Positions 1 to 13,100 of a stretch of DNA of 64,000 bases are shown here, one piece after another. The position numbers were made by a program, and so were the translations under genes. Each line of letters begins with the position of its first letter. Position 1 is the first letter of the stretch. The stretch is from Dallia pectoralis (lineage: Eukaryota > Chordata > Actinopteri > Esociformes > Umbridae). The notes beneath the pieces are model-generated. The model was not told the DNA's origin. It saw nothing but the letters and a program-made list of their open reading frames with translations, and made no database searches. The DNA lies in NCBI GenBank assembly GCA_029465975.1, contig CM055757.1:1426001-1490000 (forward strand). The letters are read 5' to 3'.

Positions 1-3000
1 ATATAAACTACCTGGACTGGGGTTAGGGTTAGTACTGCATATATAAACTACATCTACTGGGGTTAAGGTTAGTACTGCATATATAAACTAGATCTACTGG
101 GGTTAGGGTTAGTACTGCATATATAAACTAGATCTACTGGGGTTAGGGTTAGTACTGCATATATAAACTAGATCTACTGGGGTTAGGGTTAGTACTGCAT
201 ATATAAACTACATCTACTGGGGTTAGGGTTAGTACTGCATATATAAACTACCTGGACTGGGGACACGGTTAGTACTGCATATATAAACTACCTGTACTGG
301 GGTTAGGGTTAGTACTGCATATATAAACTACCTGTACTGGGGTTAGGGTTAGTACTGCATATATAAACTACATCTACTGGGGTTAGGGTTAGTACTGCAT
401 ATATAAACTACCTGTACTGGGGTTAGGGTTAGTACTGCATATATAAACTACATCTACTGGGGTTAGGGTTAGTACTGCATATATAAACTACCTGTACTGG
501 GGTTAGGGTTAGTACTGCATATATAAACTACATCTACTGGGGTTAGGGTTAGTACTGCATATATAAACTACATCTACTGGGGTTAGGGTTAGTACTGCAT
601 ATATAAACTAGATCTACTGGGGTTAGGGTTAGTACTGCATATACAAACTACATCTACTGGGGTTAAGGTTAGTACTGCATATATAAACTACCTGTACTGG
701 GGTTAGGGTTAGTACTGCATATATAAACTACATCTACTGGGGTTAGGGTTAGTACTGCATATATAAACTACCTGTACTGGGGTTAGGGTTAGTACTGCAT
801 ATATAAACTACATCTACTGGGGTTAGGGTTAGTACTGCATATACAAACTACATCTACTGGGGCTAAGGTTAGTACTGCATATATAAACTACCTGTACTGG
901 GGTTAGGGTTAGTACTGCATATACAAACTACATCTACTGGGGTTAGGGTTAGTACTGCATATATAAACTACATCTACTGGGGTTAGGGTTAGTACTGCAT
1001 ATATAAACTACCTGTACTGGGGTTAGGGTTAGTACTGCATATATAAACTACCTGGACTGGGGTTAGGGTTAGTACTGCATATATAAACTACATCTACTGG
1101 GGTTAGGGTTAGTACTGCATATATAAACTACATCTACTGGGGTTAGGGTTAGTACTGCATATATAAACTACATCTACTGGGGTTAGGGTTAGTACTGCAT
1201 ATATAAACTACATCTACTGGGGTTAGGGTTAGTACTGCATATATAAACTAGATCTACTGGGGTTAGGGTTAGTACTGCATATATAAACTAGATCTACTGG
1301 GGTTAGGGTTAGTACTGCATATATAAACTACCTGGACTGGGGTTAGGGTTAGTACTGCATATATAAACTACATCTACTGGGGTTAAGGTTAGTACTGCAT
1401 ATATAAACTACCTGTACTGGGGTTAGGGTTAGTACTGCATATATAAACTACCTGTACTGGGGTTAGGGTTAGTACTGCATATATAAACTACCTGTACTGG
1501 GGTTAGGGTTAGTACTGCATATATAAACTACCTGTACTGGGGTTAGGGTTAGTACTGCATATATAAACTAGATCTACTGGGGTTAGGGTTAGTACTGCAT
1601 ATATAAACTAGATCTACTGGGGTTAGGGTTAGTACTGCATATATAAACTACATCTACTGGGGTTAGGGTTAGTACTGCATATATAAACTACATCTACTGG
1701 GGTTAGGGTTAGTACTGCATATATAAACTACCTGTACTGGGGTTAGGGTTAGTACTGCATATATAAACTACATCTACTGGGGTTAGGGTTAGTACTGCAT
1801 ATATAAACTACCTGTACTGGGGTTAGGGTTAGTACTGCATATATAAACTACCTGTACTGGGGTTAGGGTTAGTACTGCATATATAAACTACCTGTACTGG
1901 GGTTAGGGTTAGTACTGCATATATAAACTACCTGTACTGGGGTTAGGGTTAGTACTGCATATATAAACTAGATCTACTGGGGTTAGGGTTAGTACTGCAT
2001 ATATAAACTAGATCTACTGGGGTTAGGGTTAGTACTGCATATATAAACTAGATCTACTGGGGTTAAGGTTAGTACTGCATATATAAACTACCTGTACTGG
2101 GGTTAGGGTTAGTACTGCATATATAAACTACCTGTACTGGGGTTAGGGTTAGTACTGCATATATAAACTACATCTACTGGGGTTAGGGTTAGTACTGCAT
2201 ATATAAACAAGATCTACTGGGGTTAGGGTTAGTACTGCATATATAAACTAGATCTACTGGGGTTAAGGTTAGTACTGCATATATAAACTACCTGTACTGG
2301 GGTTAGGGTTAGTACTGCATATATAAACTACCTGTACTGGGGTTAGGGTTAGTACTGCATATATAAACTAGATCTACTGGGGTTAGGGTTAGTACTGCAT
2401 ATATAAACTAGATCTATTGGGGTTAGGGTTAGTACTGCATATATAAACTACATCTACTGGGGTTAGGGTTAGTACTGCATATATAAACTACCTCTACTGG
2501 GGTTAGGGTTAGTACTGCATATATAAACTACCTCTACTGGGGTTAGGGTTAGTACTGCATATATAAACTAGATCTACTGGGGTTAGGGTTAGTACTGCAT
2601 ATATAAACTACATCTACTGGGGTTAGGGTTAGTACTGCATATATAAACTACCTCTACTGGGGTTAGGGTTAGTACTGCATATATAAACTACCTCTACTGG
2701 GGTTAGGATTAGTACTGCATATATAAACTAGATCTACTGGGGTTAAGGTTAGTACTGCATATACAAACTAGATCTACTGGGGTTAAGGTTAGTACTGCAT
2801 ATATAAACTACCTGGACTGGGGTTAAGGTTAGTACTGCATATATAAACTAGATCTACTGGGGTTAAGGTTAGTACTGCATATACAAACTAGATCTACTGG
2901 GGTTAAGGTTAGTACTGCATATATAAACTAGATCTACTGGGGTTAGGGTTAGTACTGCATATATAAACTACATCTACTGGGGTTAGGGTTAGTACTGCAT

Positions 3001-4090
3001 ATATAAACTAGATCTACTGGGGTTAGGGTTAGTACTGCATATATAAACTACATCTACTGGGGTTAGGGTTAGTACTGCATATATAAACTACCTGGACTGG
3101 GGTTTGGGTTAGTACTGCATATATAAACTACATCTACTGGGGTTAGGGTTAGTACTGCATATATAAACTACCTGTACTGGGGTTTGGGTTAGTACTGCAT
3201 ATATAAACTACCTCTACTGGGGTTAGGGTTAGTACTGCATATATAAACTACATCTACTGGGGTTAGGGTTAGTACTGCATATATAAACTACATCTACTAG
3301 GGTTAAGGTTAGTACTGCATATACAAACTACATCTACTGGGGTTAGGGTTAGTACTGCATATATAAACTACATCTACTGGGGTTAGGGTTAGTACTGCAT
3401 ATATAAACTACCTGGACTGGGGTTTGGGTTAGTACTGCATATATAAACTACATCTACTGGGGTTAGGGTTAGTACTGCATATATAAACTACCTGTACTGG
3501 GGTTTGGGTTAGTACTGCATATATAAACTACCTCTACTGGGGTTAGGGTTAGTACTGCATATATAAACTACCTCTACTGGGGTTAAGGTTAGTACTGCAT
3601 ATATAAACTACCTCTACTGGGGTTAAGGTTAGTACTGCATATATAAACTACCTCTACTGGGATTAAGGTTAGTACTGCATATATAAACTACATCTACTGG
3701 GGGTTGGGTTAGTACTGTAAATATAAACTACCTGTACTGGGGGTTGGGTTAGTACTGTAAATATAAACTACCTGTACTGGGGTTTGGGTTAGTACTGCAT
3801 ATAACTACCTGGACTGGGGTTAAGGTTAGTACTGCATATATAAACTACTTGGACTGGGGTTAAGGTTAGTACTGCATATATAAACTACCTCTACTGGGGT
3901 TAAGGTTAGTACTGCATATATAAACTACCTCTACTGGGATTAAGGTTAGTATTGCATATATAAACTACATCTACTGGGGGTTGGGTTAGTACTGTAAATA
4001 TAAACTACCTGTACTGGGGGTTGGGTTAGTACTGTAAATATAAACTACCTGTACTGGGGTTTGGGTTAGTACTGCATATATAAACTACTT
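1..4090. repeat. 40-bp satellite array with telomere-like core
   Basis: About 102 head-to-tail copies of a 40-bp unit; part of it reads ggttagggttagtactgcat, followed by atataaacta and a variable word (catcta, gatcta, cctgta, cctgga or cctcta) before ctgg. The phase stays exact to about 3800, where one unit loses 3 bp. Variant units recur in blocks: the order cctgga/tttggg, catcta, cctgta/tttggg, cctcta occurs near 3091 and again 320 bp later, and the stretch near 3691-3770 recurs about 277 bp later. The array touches the first rp1l1-like exon in the window, so it probably lies in an intron of that gene. It is not a telomere: the TTAGGG words sit inside a longer unit and unique DNA follows. 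Confidence 0.97.
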
Positions 4091-4171
4091 GGACTGGGAT
4101 ATTAATCTTATCTATTCATTTACTTGTGCTACCACTTTTTACCATCCATTTGCTACATCATTGATGAAAAG

Positions 4172-7100
4172 ATCACCTGGCAATGGCGCCCATTCTCCTG
4201 GCAACGAAGCCCGGTCGCCCGGTAACAGTCATGGAGCTCGGTCGCGGTCGAGTGTCTGCAGCGAAGGACCTGAGAGCAAGAGGAATGGTAAGTCATGTTG
4301 TGTGTACGTGTGTGTGTGAGTAGTAGAGGGTGTGTGTGTTTTGCCATTAAATATTAATTTAACATTTCTCTATATATGATTAACAATTCCCCCACACACT
4401 CAAAATGCTGTCTTTGTCCCCTACCCACTCTTTTCTTTGTCTTTCTTTCACTCCCTGTTTTTCTTTGTCTCTGTTTCCAGTAAACTTTGGTCTGGCGACT
4501 AAGAAGAGCATCATCCATCCCCGCTCTGACTCATGCAACCGCTCCACCCGTTTCTCTCTTTCCTCTGAGAAGTCCTACCCAAACCACCTCAGCGCCTGTT
4601 CCCACTCCCGCAGCGGCAGGGATGCAGTGCTGAACGACGACATACAGAAGCGCGTCCTGGTCAACAAAGATGGCAGTTTGTCTGTAGAGATGCGAGTGCG
4701 CTTCCGTCTCCACAGCGACGAGACCCTGAAGTGGTCCACAGAGATTAAGAAGTCCCCGCCAGACTCTCTGACCAAAGACTGCTGTCCAGTAAGGGATGCC
4801 CAGCCCCACTACCTACAGGTACACTTGATATGTATTTTTGCATTCTTGGTTGGACAACAGTGTTAGGGCCATTTGATCAAGCCATCATCTAACGACAATG
4901 TCAGGCAGCTATCGTCCGTGGCAATGTCAAAAAAGCATTGTGAATCTGTCTTTCTGCAACCTGACAGGGTAGAACAGTGCAGGGCAGTGGGAGCAAGTGG
5001 CATTTACCCGTTTGACAACATGTTATGTCATTTATATATAATCTTCATGTCATTTTTCTATTAATGTAAAAAGTTTATTAATCGTAGTTCGCTTGACAAA
5101 TAAGATCTGTTGTTTTCTACAGCAGGGCCAATCAGAGAGTTGCTTGGACCCTGACTCTGACTCCTGTGTTGCTGAAGCTGCCAACTACCTTCCCAAACCT
5201 CCACAGCGCTCCCTGGAGGATCACCCGCCACACTGCGGCTGTTGCTACCAGAGACAGGCCGGGGAGTACAACTTTTGGGAGAACCCTGCCCACATTCAGA
5301 CCTCCAAACACTCTCACGCCCAGGTTAGACACGCCCATTCCTCCAGCTCCTCCTCCTCCTGCCGCTCCAGCAGGGTGGTAAGGAGGCGGGCCATTCACAG
5401 GCATTGCTCGAAGCACAGAGGGGTCGTCCAGGAGTGCTGTGTCAGGGAGGAGGTGCAGCAACGGGTGGAGATGGAGCAGGACGGAGGGATGGTGGTCTGT
5501 ACAGTGAGTCGCTGCTGCAGCCGCAGCGAGCTGAACTTGAGTGGCACAGACAACCAGGGGGAGGAGCGACCCCTGTCTAACTCCTCCCATGTGCTCCAGG
5601 CACTTCAGGAAGATGCCGATGAGCTACCTCACCGCGCCTCAATATGCTGCCAGCAAGAACCCCACCATCATCCCCTTGTCTTGACCCAGAGATCTCCCAG
5701 CCACATGGCCACTACCTCCAGTGAGAGACACATCCCTGCCCTTACCCCTAACCCACAAGCGGAGGAAGGGAGAAAGGGGGAAGAGGAAAGGAGTGACAAG
5801 TGTGCAGGCCGGGCTAGTGGAGCCTGCTCCCAGCATTCTTGCACCTGCTGCGGTGGAGAAGCTACCTCTCAAGCCGCTCAGGACAGAGCAGCCAGCCAAG
5901 CCTCCCACAGATCCAGATCCTCCCACATATCCAAATCCTCACAGAGATCCAGATCCTCCCGCAGAATCAGATCTCCCTCCAACAGAATCAGGATCTCTGT
6001 GGCTCCGGAGGAGGGCGATGATGAAGACGAGGAGAGGATGGTCAGTGTTATGTCCACTCACACCGGCCTCTCTGGTAGCTCGGCGGGGACTATTGGATCC
6101 AGGGCGTGTCAACACTGTAGGGTGTATTCGCAGGGTTCCAGCCCTATATCCGGCACCTCACAGAGGTCACATTGTTCAAAGCGGTCTAAGTCTGAGGACG
6201 AGAAACCAGGGAGCAAGCTCTCAGGTGGTTCCGGAGAGTCTGGTTTCTCTCAGAGGACCAACAGGTCCAACTGTACCCGTTGCAGTCAAGAGGGACATGC
6301 AACCAGCGGAATGTCCTGCTTTTCTCAGCCCGATGACGGGGAGGTGGACACGGGGAAGCACAGAGAGGAGGAAAAAGGGAAGGAGGGAGGTGATGAAAGT
6401 GGAGAGGACAGGGAGAAAGAGGAGAGAGCAGCTAGTGCCCTCTCAGACAAGGATCCTTTTCCAGTCAGAACCTCTCGTCAGGCCTCAGAATCCCCTGCCA
6501 ACTTGGATAAAGAGACGGGGGGAGATGAGAAGCAGGGAGAGGAGGGGAGAGGAGATCTGAGGTCGGCCTCTGCCATGTCGGCTAAATCAAAACTCTCAGA
6601 CAAGTCCAGCCGGTCTCATAAATCTAACTGTAGCAAAGTAGAAAAGGCCTCTTCCCAAAATACAGCACAGGTCTCTGTTACTGAAGAGGGTGCTGACAAG
6701 TTAGGAGAGCAGAGGGCACTAAGCGCCATATCGACGAAATCCGACCTCTCGACCAAGTCCAGACGATTTCATAGGCCTACCTGCAATGGAAGTTTAGGGG
6801 TGGTTTCCTCGAGCTCACAGACACCAGAGGCGAAAGAGCCCTCTAGAGATGATGAGACAGAAGAAAGATCAGCAAGCCCTAAATCGGCTAAATCTAACCT
6901 AACGACCTGTAAGTCTCAAAAGTCAAACTGTAGCAAAGCAGAAAATGCCCTGAACACAGCAGAGGACCCGGCTTCTGACGAGGCTGGAGACGAGGCTGGA
7001 GAGCATAGAGCGCTGAGCGCCATATCGGCTAAGTCCAACCTCTCGGCCAAATCCAGACAATCTCATAGGTCTACCTGCAATGTGAGTACTAGAGCTGTCG

Positions 7101-10100
7101 CGCCAAAGCCAGCAGCTTGTCAAACTTGCGTTAGCGATACAGCAGAGGAAGTTGAGAGAGCAGTGAGTGCCATGTCAACAAAGACCAATGCTTCCGCAAA
7201 GTCTGGCAGACCCCATACCTCCAGCTGTGGCAATGCAGAACGGCACCGTTCCCTGAACTCAGCACCGGCAACTGGACTGGAATCTGCAGGAGATGATGAG
7301 GTACGGGAGAGATCAGCAAGCGTAATGTCAGCCAAAAATGCCTCTTTAGAAAAGTCCGAAAGGCCTCAGGGATCTGTCCGTAACGGCAGTACTAGAGGCG
7401 TCTCTCCAAGTGCTGAAGACATCCTTGTTATTACGACGACCAGGGGCGATGAGACAGTGGGCGATGCAGTTGCTGCGGAAGACACGGTTGAGAGATCAGC
7501 TAGTGCCATCTTAGCAAAAACCACTGCTTCAGTCAAGTCCAGCAGGTCTGGCAGGTCGACATGCAGCAGGAGGGCAAATGCTTCAAACTCCAAAATTGCT
7601 GATCTCACTACAACTGAAATGCCGAAAGAAGATAAGGGCAAAGAGGAGAAAGAGAGACTAGACAGTGTCACGTCAGCTAAATCTGAAGCTTCAGCGAAGT
7701 CCAGCAAATCTCAAAGGTTGACTTGTAGTGGATTTGCAGGAGCTGTCTCTCCAGTGGCTCGAGATATACCTGCCATCGAGACGACAGTGGTCAACGGAGA
7801 GGGGGACCAGGAGGGAGAGAGAACAGCAGAGGAGAGACCAGCCAGTGCACTGTCAGCTAAATCATATGCCTCTGCCAAATCCAGTAGGTCTCAAAAGTCC
7901 ACCAGAAGTAAAAAGGCTGAAAGTCAGACGACAGAAACAGCAGTTGCCGAGACCACCGGAGAAGATGAGAAGGGAGAAATGACGGAGAGAACAAATACTG
8001 CCATGTCGGCTAAATCCAATACTTTAGTTAAGACTGGCGAGTCTAACTGTAACTGCGTCGCCAGGGCAAACTCTCCAGCTCCTACGACGGCAACAATCCC
8101 TGTCATTGAAACAACAGAGGTTGACGGGAAGGGTGAGAAAATAGAGAGAACAGCTAGTGCCCTGTCGGCTACATTACACAAGTCCAGTAAATCTCAGGAG
8201 TCTAACGGCAGTAATAGAATTATGTTCCCGCATCTTAAAAAAGAGAGACTCGTAAGCCCTACGAGCAGCACCAGAGCAGATGACATTGTGAGGGGAAGTG
8301 TGAGCACTAAACTCAAAAGTAAACAAGATTGTTCCGTCCTCAGACCGCTTTCTCCAGCATCACACGCAGAGGTCCAATCGACCAGACAAACGCTGGCTGA
8401 CACTACGGCCGATGTGGGAAAAACGAACCCTAAAGATGATCATGTCAGAGATAATGTTGACGATAAGAAAGTAGCGGGCGTACACTCAAAGAGTTCTGCT
8501 AAAGCACCTTGGGACTCCAGGCCTGTGTCCCTGGCCTCCGGCGGCCTCACCAAGCATGAGGTGAACACTGACAAAGTGAGAAAGGCCCTGGAAGATGACT
8601 TGCACAAAACTTCCGGCTTCCTGGAAGTGATTGGCCAAGGTCACAGGTTCAGAGCACAGAGCGACACAAGCAGTGCACATTCTGGGAAAGCCTCCAAGAC
8701 TGAGAACACTGTGAAAGATGGGAACTCAAGAACAAAATCATCCCATACACGAAACTCATGTCCCTCTAAAGTCTCCAAAACCCCAGTCCAGTCTGAGAAG
8801 GAAGACATCAGTGACAGCCTCCTCTCCCAATCCCTGTCAGCCGCAGACCTGCTCCGGGACAACATAGAGGGTTCATGTCTCCCCGTCTCTCCACAGTCAA
8901 AGGTGAGCCAATCTGACAGTGGAAAAGTCCAGAAGACCAGAAAGACCAAACAGGAAGAGGCGGGGCTAGAAGAGCTGGATCCCCTCTGTCTGCCCAACAC
9001 CTCCCCACACGACGTTGTGAGTGATTGGCTGAGAGGCATCCCTGCAGAGAGCGGCATGGAAAACCCGGAAGATGATATTAGCGAGACAATTGAAGAAACA
9101 GAAGTAAAGGAGGCGGAGAAAGGAAGAGAGGAGACACATGTACTGGAAGTAGAAGAAACAGAGGCACAGGAAGAAGAGGTGACCGAGGTGCAAGAAGTAA
9201 AGGACATAGGACAGGAAAGAAAGGCGACTGAGAAAAATGGAGGAGAGGACACAGAGGTCGCTGAAGAAGAGGAGACAGAAAATAAAGGTAGAGTGGAGAC
9301 AGAGGTCGTGGAAGGAGAGGAGAGAGAATATAAAGGAGAGGAGTTGGAGGTTGTGGAAGGAGAGGAGACAGAAAATAAAGGAGGAGAGGAATTGGAGGTC
9401 GTGGAAGGAGAGGAGACAGAAAATATAGGAGGAGAGGAATTGGAGGTCGTGGAAGGAGAGGAGACAGAAAATAAAGGAGGAGAGGAATTGGAGGTCGTGG
9501 AAGGAGAGGAGACAGAAAATAAAGGAGGAGAGGAATTGGAGGTCGTGGAAGGAGAGGAGACAGAAAATAAAGGAGGAGTGGAGACAGAGGTCGTGGAAGG
9601 AGAGGAGACAGAAAATAAAGGAGAGGAGACAGAAAATAAAGGAAAGGAGACAGAAAATAAAGGAGGAGAGGAATTGGAGGTCGTGGAAGGTGAGGAGACA
9701 GAAAATAAAGGAGGAGAGGAATTGGAGGTCGTGGAAGGAGAGGAGACAGAAAATAAAGGAGGAGAGACAGAGGAAGGAGAGTGCTCTGAGTGTGCTGACC
9801 CTGTCCCGCTCACCTGTGTCAGCACATCCTCTCCTCCTCTCCACCCAGCCCTGAGTCAAGAGCTCCCTCTGAGCTGTCACTCTTCTGTGGCAGTGATGAA
9901 GGTCCTACTAAGCCCTTCAATTGGCCGATGTCAGTCTCTACCGGAGGTATTACAGCAGTCTTTTCATAAGCTTTTCGTTCTATTGTACATATAAGTAGGT
10001 TCGTTGGTCCAACTCACATACGTGTTATGTTGTTTGTGTCACCCGTCTATTGACTACAGATAAGTCCTGTGTATGGACGCAGACTGAGCTCTGCAGCCAA

Positions 10101-13100
10101 GGGTCTGCTGGACTGCCTCGCTCGGCTGGAACTCATCGACCCACCCCCTTCTCCGGCTGCGGGTCCAAGTCTTGACAGAGATTGCCGCTACCAACAAGTC
10201 ATGAGTATACTAGAGTCATTGTGGTGGTCTAATCCCAACCTCGGGGAGGGGAAGGAGGATGAGGGAGAGAAGGAGGAAGTACAGGGGAATGAGGTGGGAG
10301 GAGCAAAAGAAAGGCTGAAAGACTCTGGGGTGGACCTAAGTTGCAGCTCAGCTGGGTCGGGTGGTTCTGGGAAGAGCCGACCAGATGACAGCTCAGCGGT
10401 TGACTTCACTCCCATTGCAGAGGAGGGAGGTGAAGTGGATGCCGACGGAGGTGAAGGGGAAGCACAGTGTCGTGGCGGAGAGGTAGGAGGGGGTAAGGTG
10501 GAGGCTGAGGGAGGTGAGGTTGAGGCTGATGTAGGCGAAGAGGAGGCTGAGAGAGTTGAAGGAGGTGCAGGGGGAGGTGAAGGAGAAGCAGAGTGTAGTG
10601 ACATAGAGGCAGGGGTAGGTGAAGGGGAGGCTGAGGTAGGTGAAGAGAAGGCAAAAGGAGATGAAGTTGTGCCTGGGGTAGGTGATGGGGAGGCTGAGGG
10701 AATTGAAGGAGATGCAGCGGGAGGTGAAGGAGAAGCAGAGTGTAGTGGCATAGAGGCAGGGGTAGGTGAAGGGGAGGCTGGGGTAGGTGAAGAGAAGGCA
10801 AAAGGAAATGAAGTTGAGCCTGGGGTAGGTGATGGGGAGGCTGAGGGAATTGAAGGAGATGCAGCGGGAGGTGAAGTGGAAACTGAAGGAGGTGAAATAG
10901 GGGTAGAGGGAGGTGAAGTGGAGGCTGAGATAGGTGAAGAGGAGGCTAAGGGAGTTGATGGAGATGCAGAAGGATGTGAGGTAGAGGCAGAGGGAGGTGA
11001 AGTGGAGGCTGAGATAGGTGAAGGGGAGGCAGAAGGAGCTGAAGTGGATGCTGTGGTAGGTGAAGTAGAGGCTGAGGGAGGTGAAGTAGAGGCTGAGGGA
11101 GTTAAAGAGGAGGCTGGGGGAGTTGAAGAGGAGGCTGAGGGAGTTGAAGAGGAGGCTGAGGGAGTTGAAGAGGAGGCTGAGGGAGTTGAAGAGGAGGCTG
11201 AGGGAGATGAACAAGAGGCTGAGGGAGGTGAAGTAGAGGCTGAGGGAGGTGAAGAGGAGGCAGAGGGGGTGAAGTGGAAACTGAAGGAGGTGAAATAGAG
11301 GCAGAGGGAGGTGAAGTGGAGGCTGAAGGAGCTGAAGTGGATGCTGTGGTAGGTGAAGTAGAGACTGAGGGAGGTGAAGTAGAGGCTGAGGGAGTTGAAG
11401 AGGAGGCTGAGGGAGATGAACAGGAGGCTGAGGGAGGTGAAGTAGAGGCTGAGGGAGTTGAAGAGGAGGCAGAGGGGGTGAATTAAAGGCTGAAGGAGGT
11501 GAAGTAGAGGCAGAGGGAGGTGAAGTAGAGGCAGAGGGAGGTGAAGAGGAGGCAGAGGGGTGTGAAGTGGATGCTGTGGTAGGTGAAGTAAAGGCAGAGG
11601 GAGGTGAAGGGGAGGCTGAGGGAGGTGAAGTAGAGGCTGAGGGAGGTGAAGTAGAGGCTGAGGGAGGTGAACGGGAGGCTGAGGGAGGTGAAGAGGGGGC
11701 AGAGGGAGGTGAAGGGGAGGCTGAGGGAGGTGAAGTAGAGGCTGAGGGAGGTGAACGGGAGGCTGAGGGAGGTGAAGAGGGGGCAGAGGGAGGTGAAGAG
11801 GGGGCAGAGGGAGGTGAAGAGGGGGCAGAGGGAGGTGAAGTAAAGGCAGAGGTGGGTGAAGTAAAGGCAGAGGGAGGTGAAGTAAAGTCAGAGGGAGGTG
11901 AAGTAGAGGCAGTGGGAGGTGAAGTAGAGGCAGAGGGAGGTGAAGAGGAGGCAGAGGGGTGTGAAGTGGATGCTGTGGTAGGTGAAGTAAAGGCAGAGGG
12001 AGGTGAAGTAGAGGCTGAGGGAGGTGAAGAGGATGCTGTGGTAGGTGAAGGAGAGACTGAGGGAGGTGAAGTAAAGGCAGAGGGAGGCGAAGTAGAGTCT
12101 GAGGGAGTTGAAGTTGAGAAAATGTCAGGGGAAGTAGAGGCAGAGGGAGGTGAGGTAGAGGCAGATGGAGGTGAAGTAGAGGCAGAGGGAGGTGAGGTAG
12201 AGGCAGAGAGAGGTGAAGTAGAGGCAGAGGGAGGTGAGGTAGAGGCAGAGGGAGGTGAAGAGGAGGCAGAGGGGTGTGAAGTGGATGCTGTGGTAGGTGA
12301 AGTAAAGGCAGAGGGAGGTGAAGTAGAGACTGAGGGAGGTGAAGTAGAGGCAGAGGGAGGTGAGGTAGAGGCAGAGAGAGGTGAAGTAGAGGCAGAGGGA
12401 GGTGAGGTAGAGGCAGAGGGAGGTGAAGTAGAGGCAGAGGAAGGTGAGGTAGAAGCAGAGGGAGGTGGATGCATACAGGAAGCAGAGAAAGTGCTTTCAG
12501 ACGCAGCAACCCTAGACATTCCCAGCCCGGTGCAAGGTCCTGGAAATGATAGGGTTATTCTAGGACCTCCCCTGGAGAAACGAGAGACCTTGCAGACAAC
12601 AGAGAGCCCCTTTAGTAGGAGCCCCTTCTCTTCAGACAGCACGGCATACAAGTCCCCTACGGACACAGAGAGATACACCACCGAGGACAACACCAGTTCA
12701 GGGACGCCCCTGTCAGTTCAGCGAGCTCCACTCACTAAGCGTGTCTCTCAGGACCCTGACCCGGTCTGGGTTCTCAACCTGCTTAAGAAGCTGGAGAAAC
12801 AGTTCATGACCCACTACGTCGACGCCATGTCTGAGTTCAAGGTACCAGAATGTCATTGACAATAATCATCGTCATTATGACAATGCATTTTGTCGAATGT
12901 TCTCGATCAGACTTTTTGTTTCGTAAGGTGCGGTGGGACCTAGACGACAGCGCAATGCTAAACGCAATGATCACTGAGCTGAAAGACGAGGTGAGGAACC
13001 GGATCCAAAAGAGTATTGAACGAGAGCTAAGGAAGATCCAGGGGAGGGCGGGTCGTTTGGCCAGGCCACGCCCCCCTCTTTCGTCCCGGGAATCAACCGC

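Noticed and set aside
1..4090. Chromosome end (telomere)
   Set aside because: TTAGGG words are embedded in a 40-bp unit and the array is followed by a gene, so it is interstitial.
8641..9880. Minus-strand open frames of 300-390 codons
   Set aside because: Antisense of the 48-bp repeat in rp1l1 exon 3.
10188..12693. Very long minus-strand open frames rich in Pro, Ser and Leu
   Set aside because: They are the mirror of the 21-bp coding repeat; the plus-strand reading joins conserved exons on both sides with correct phase.
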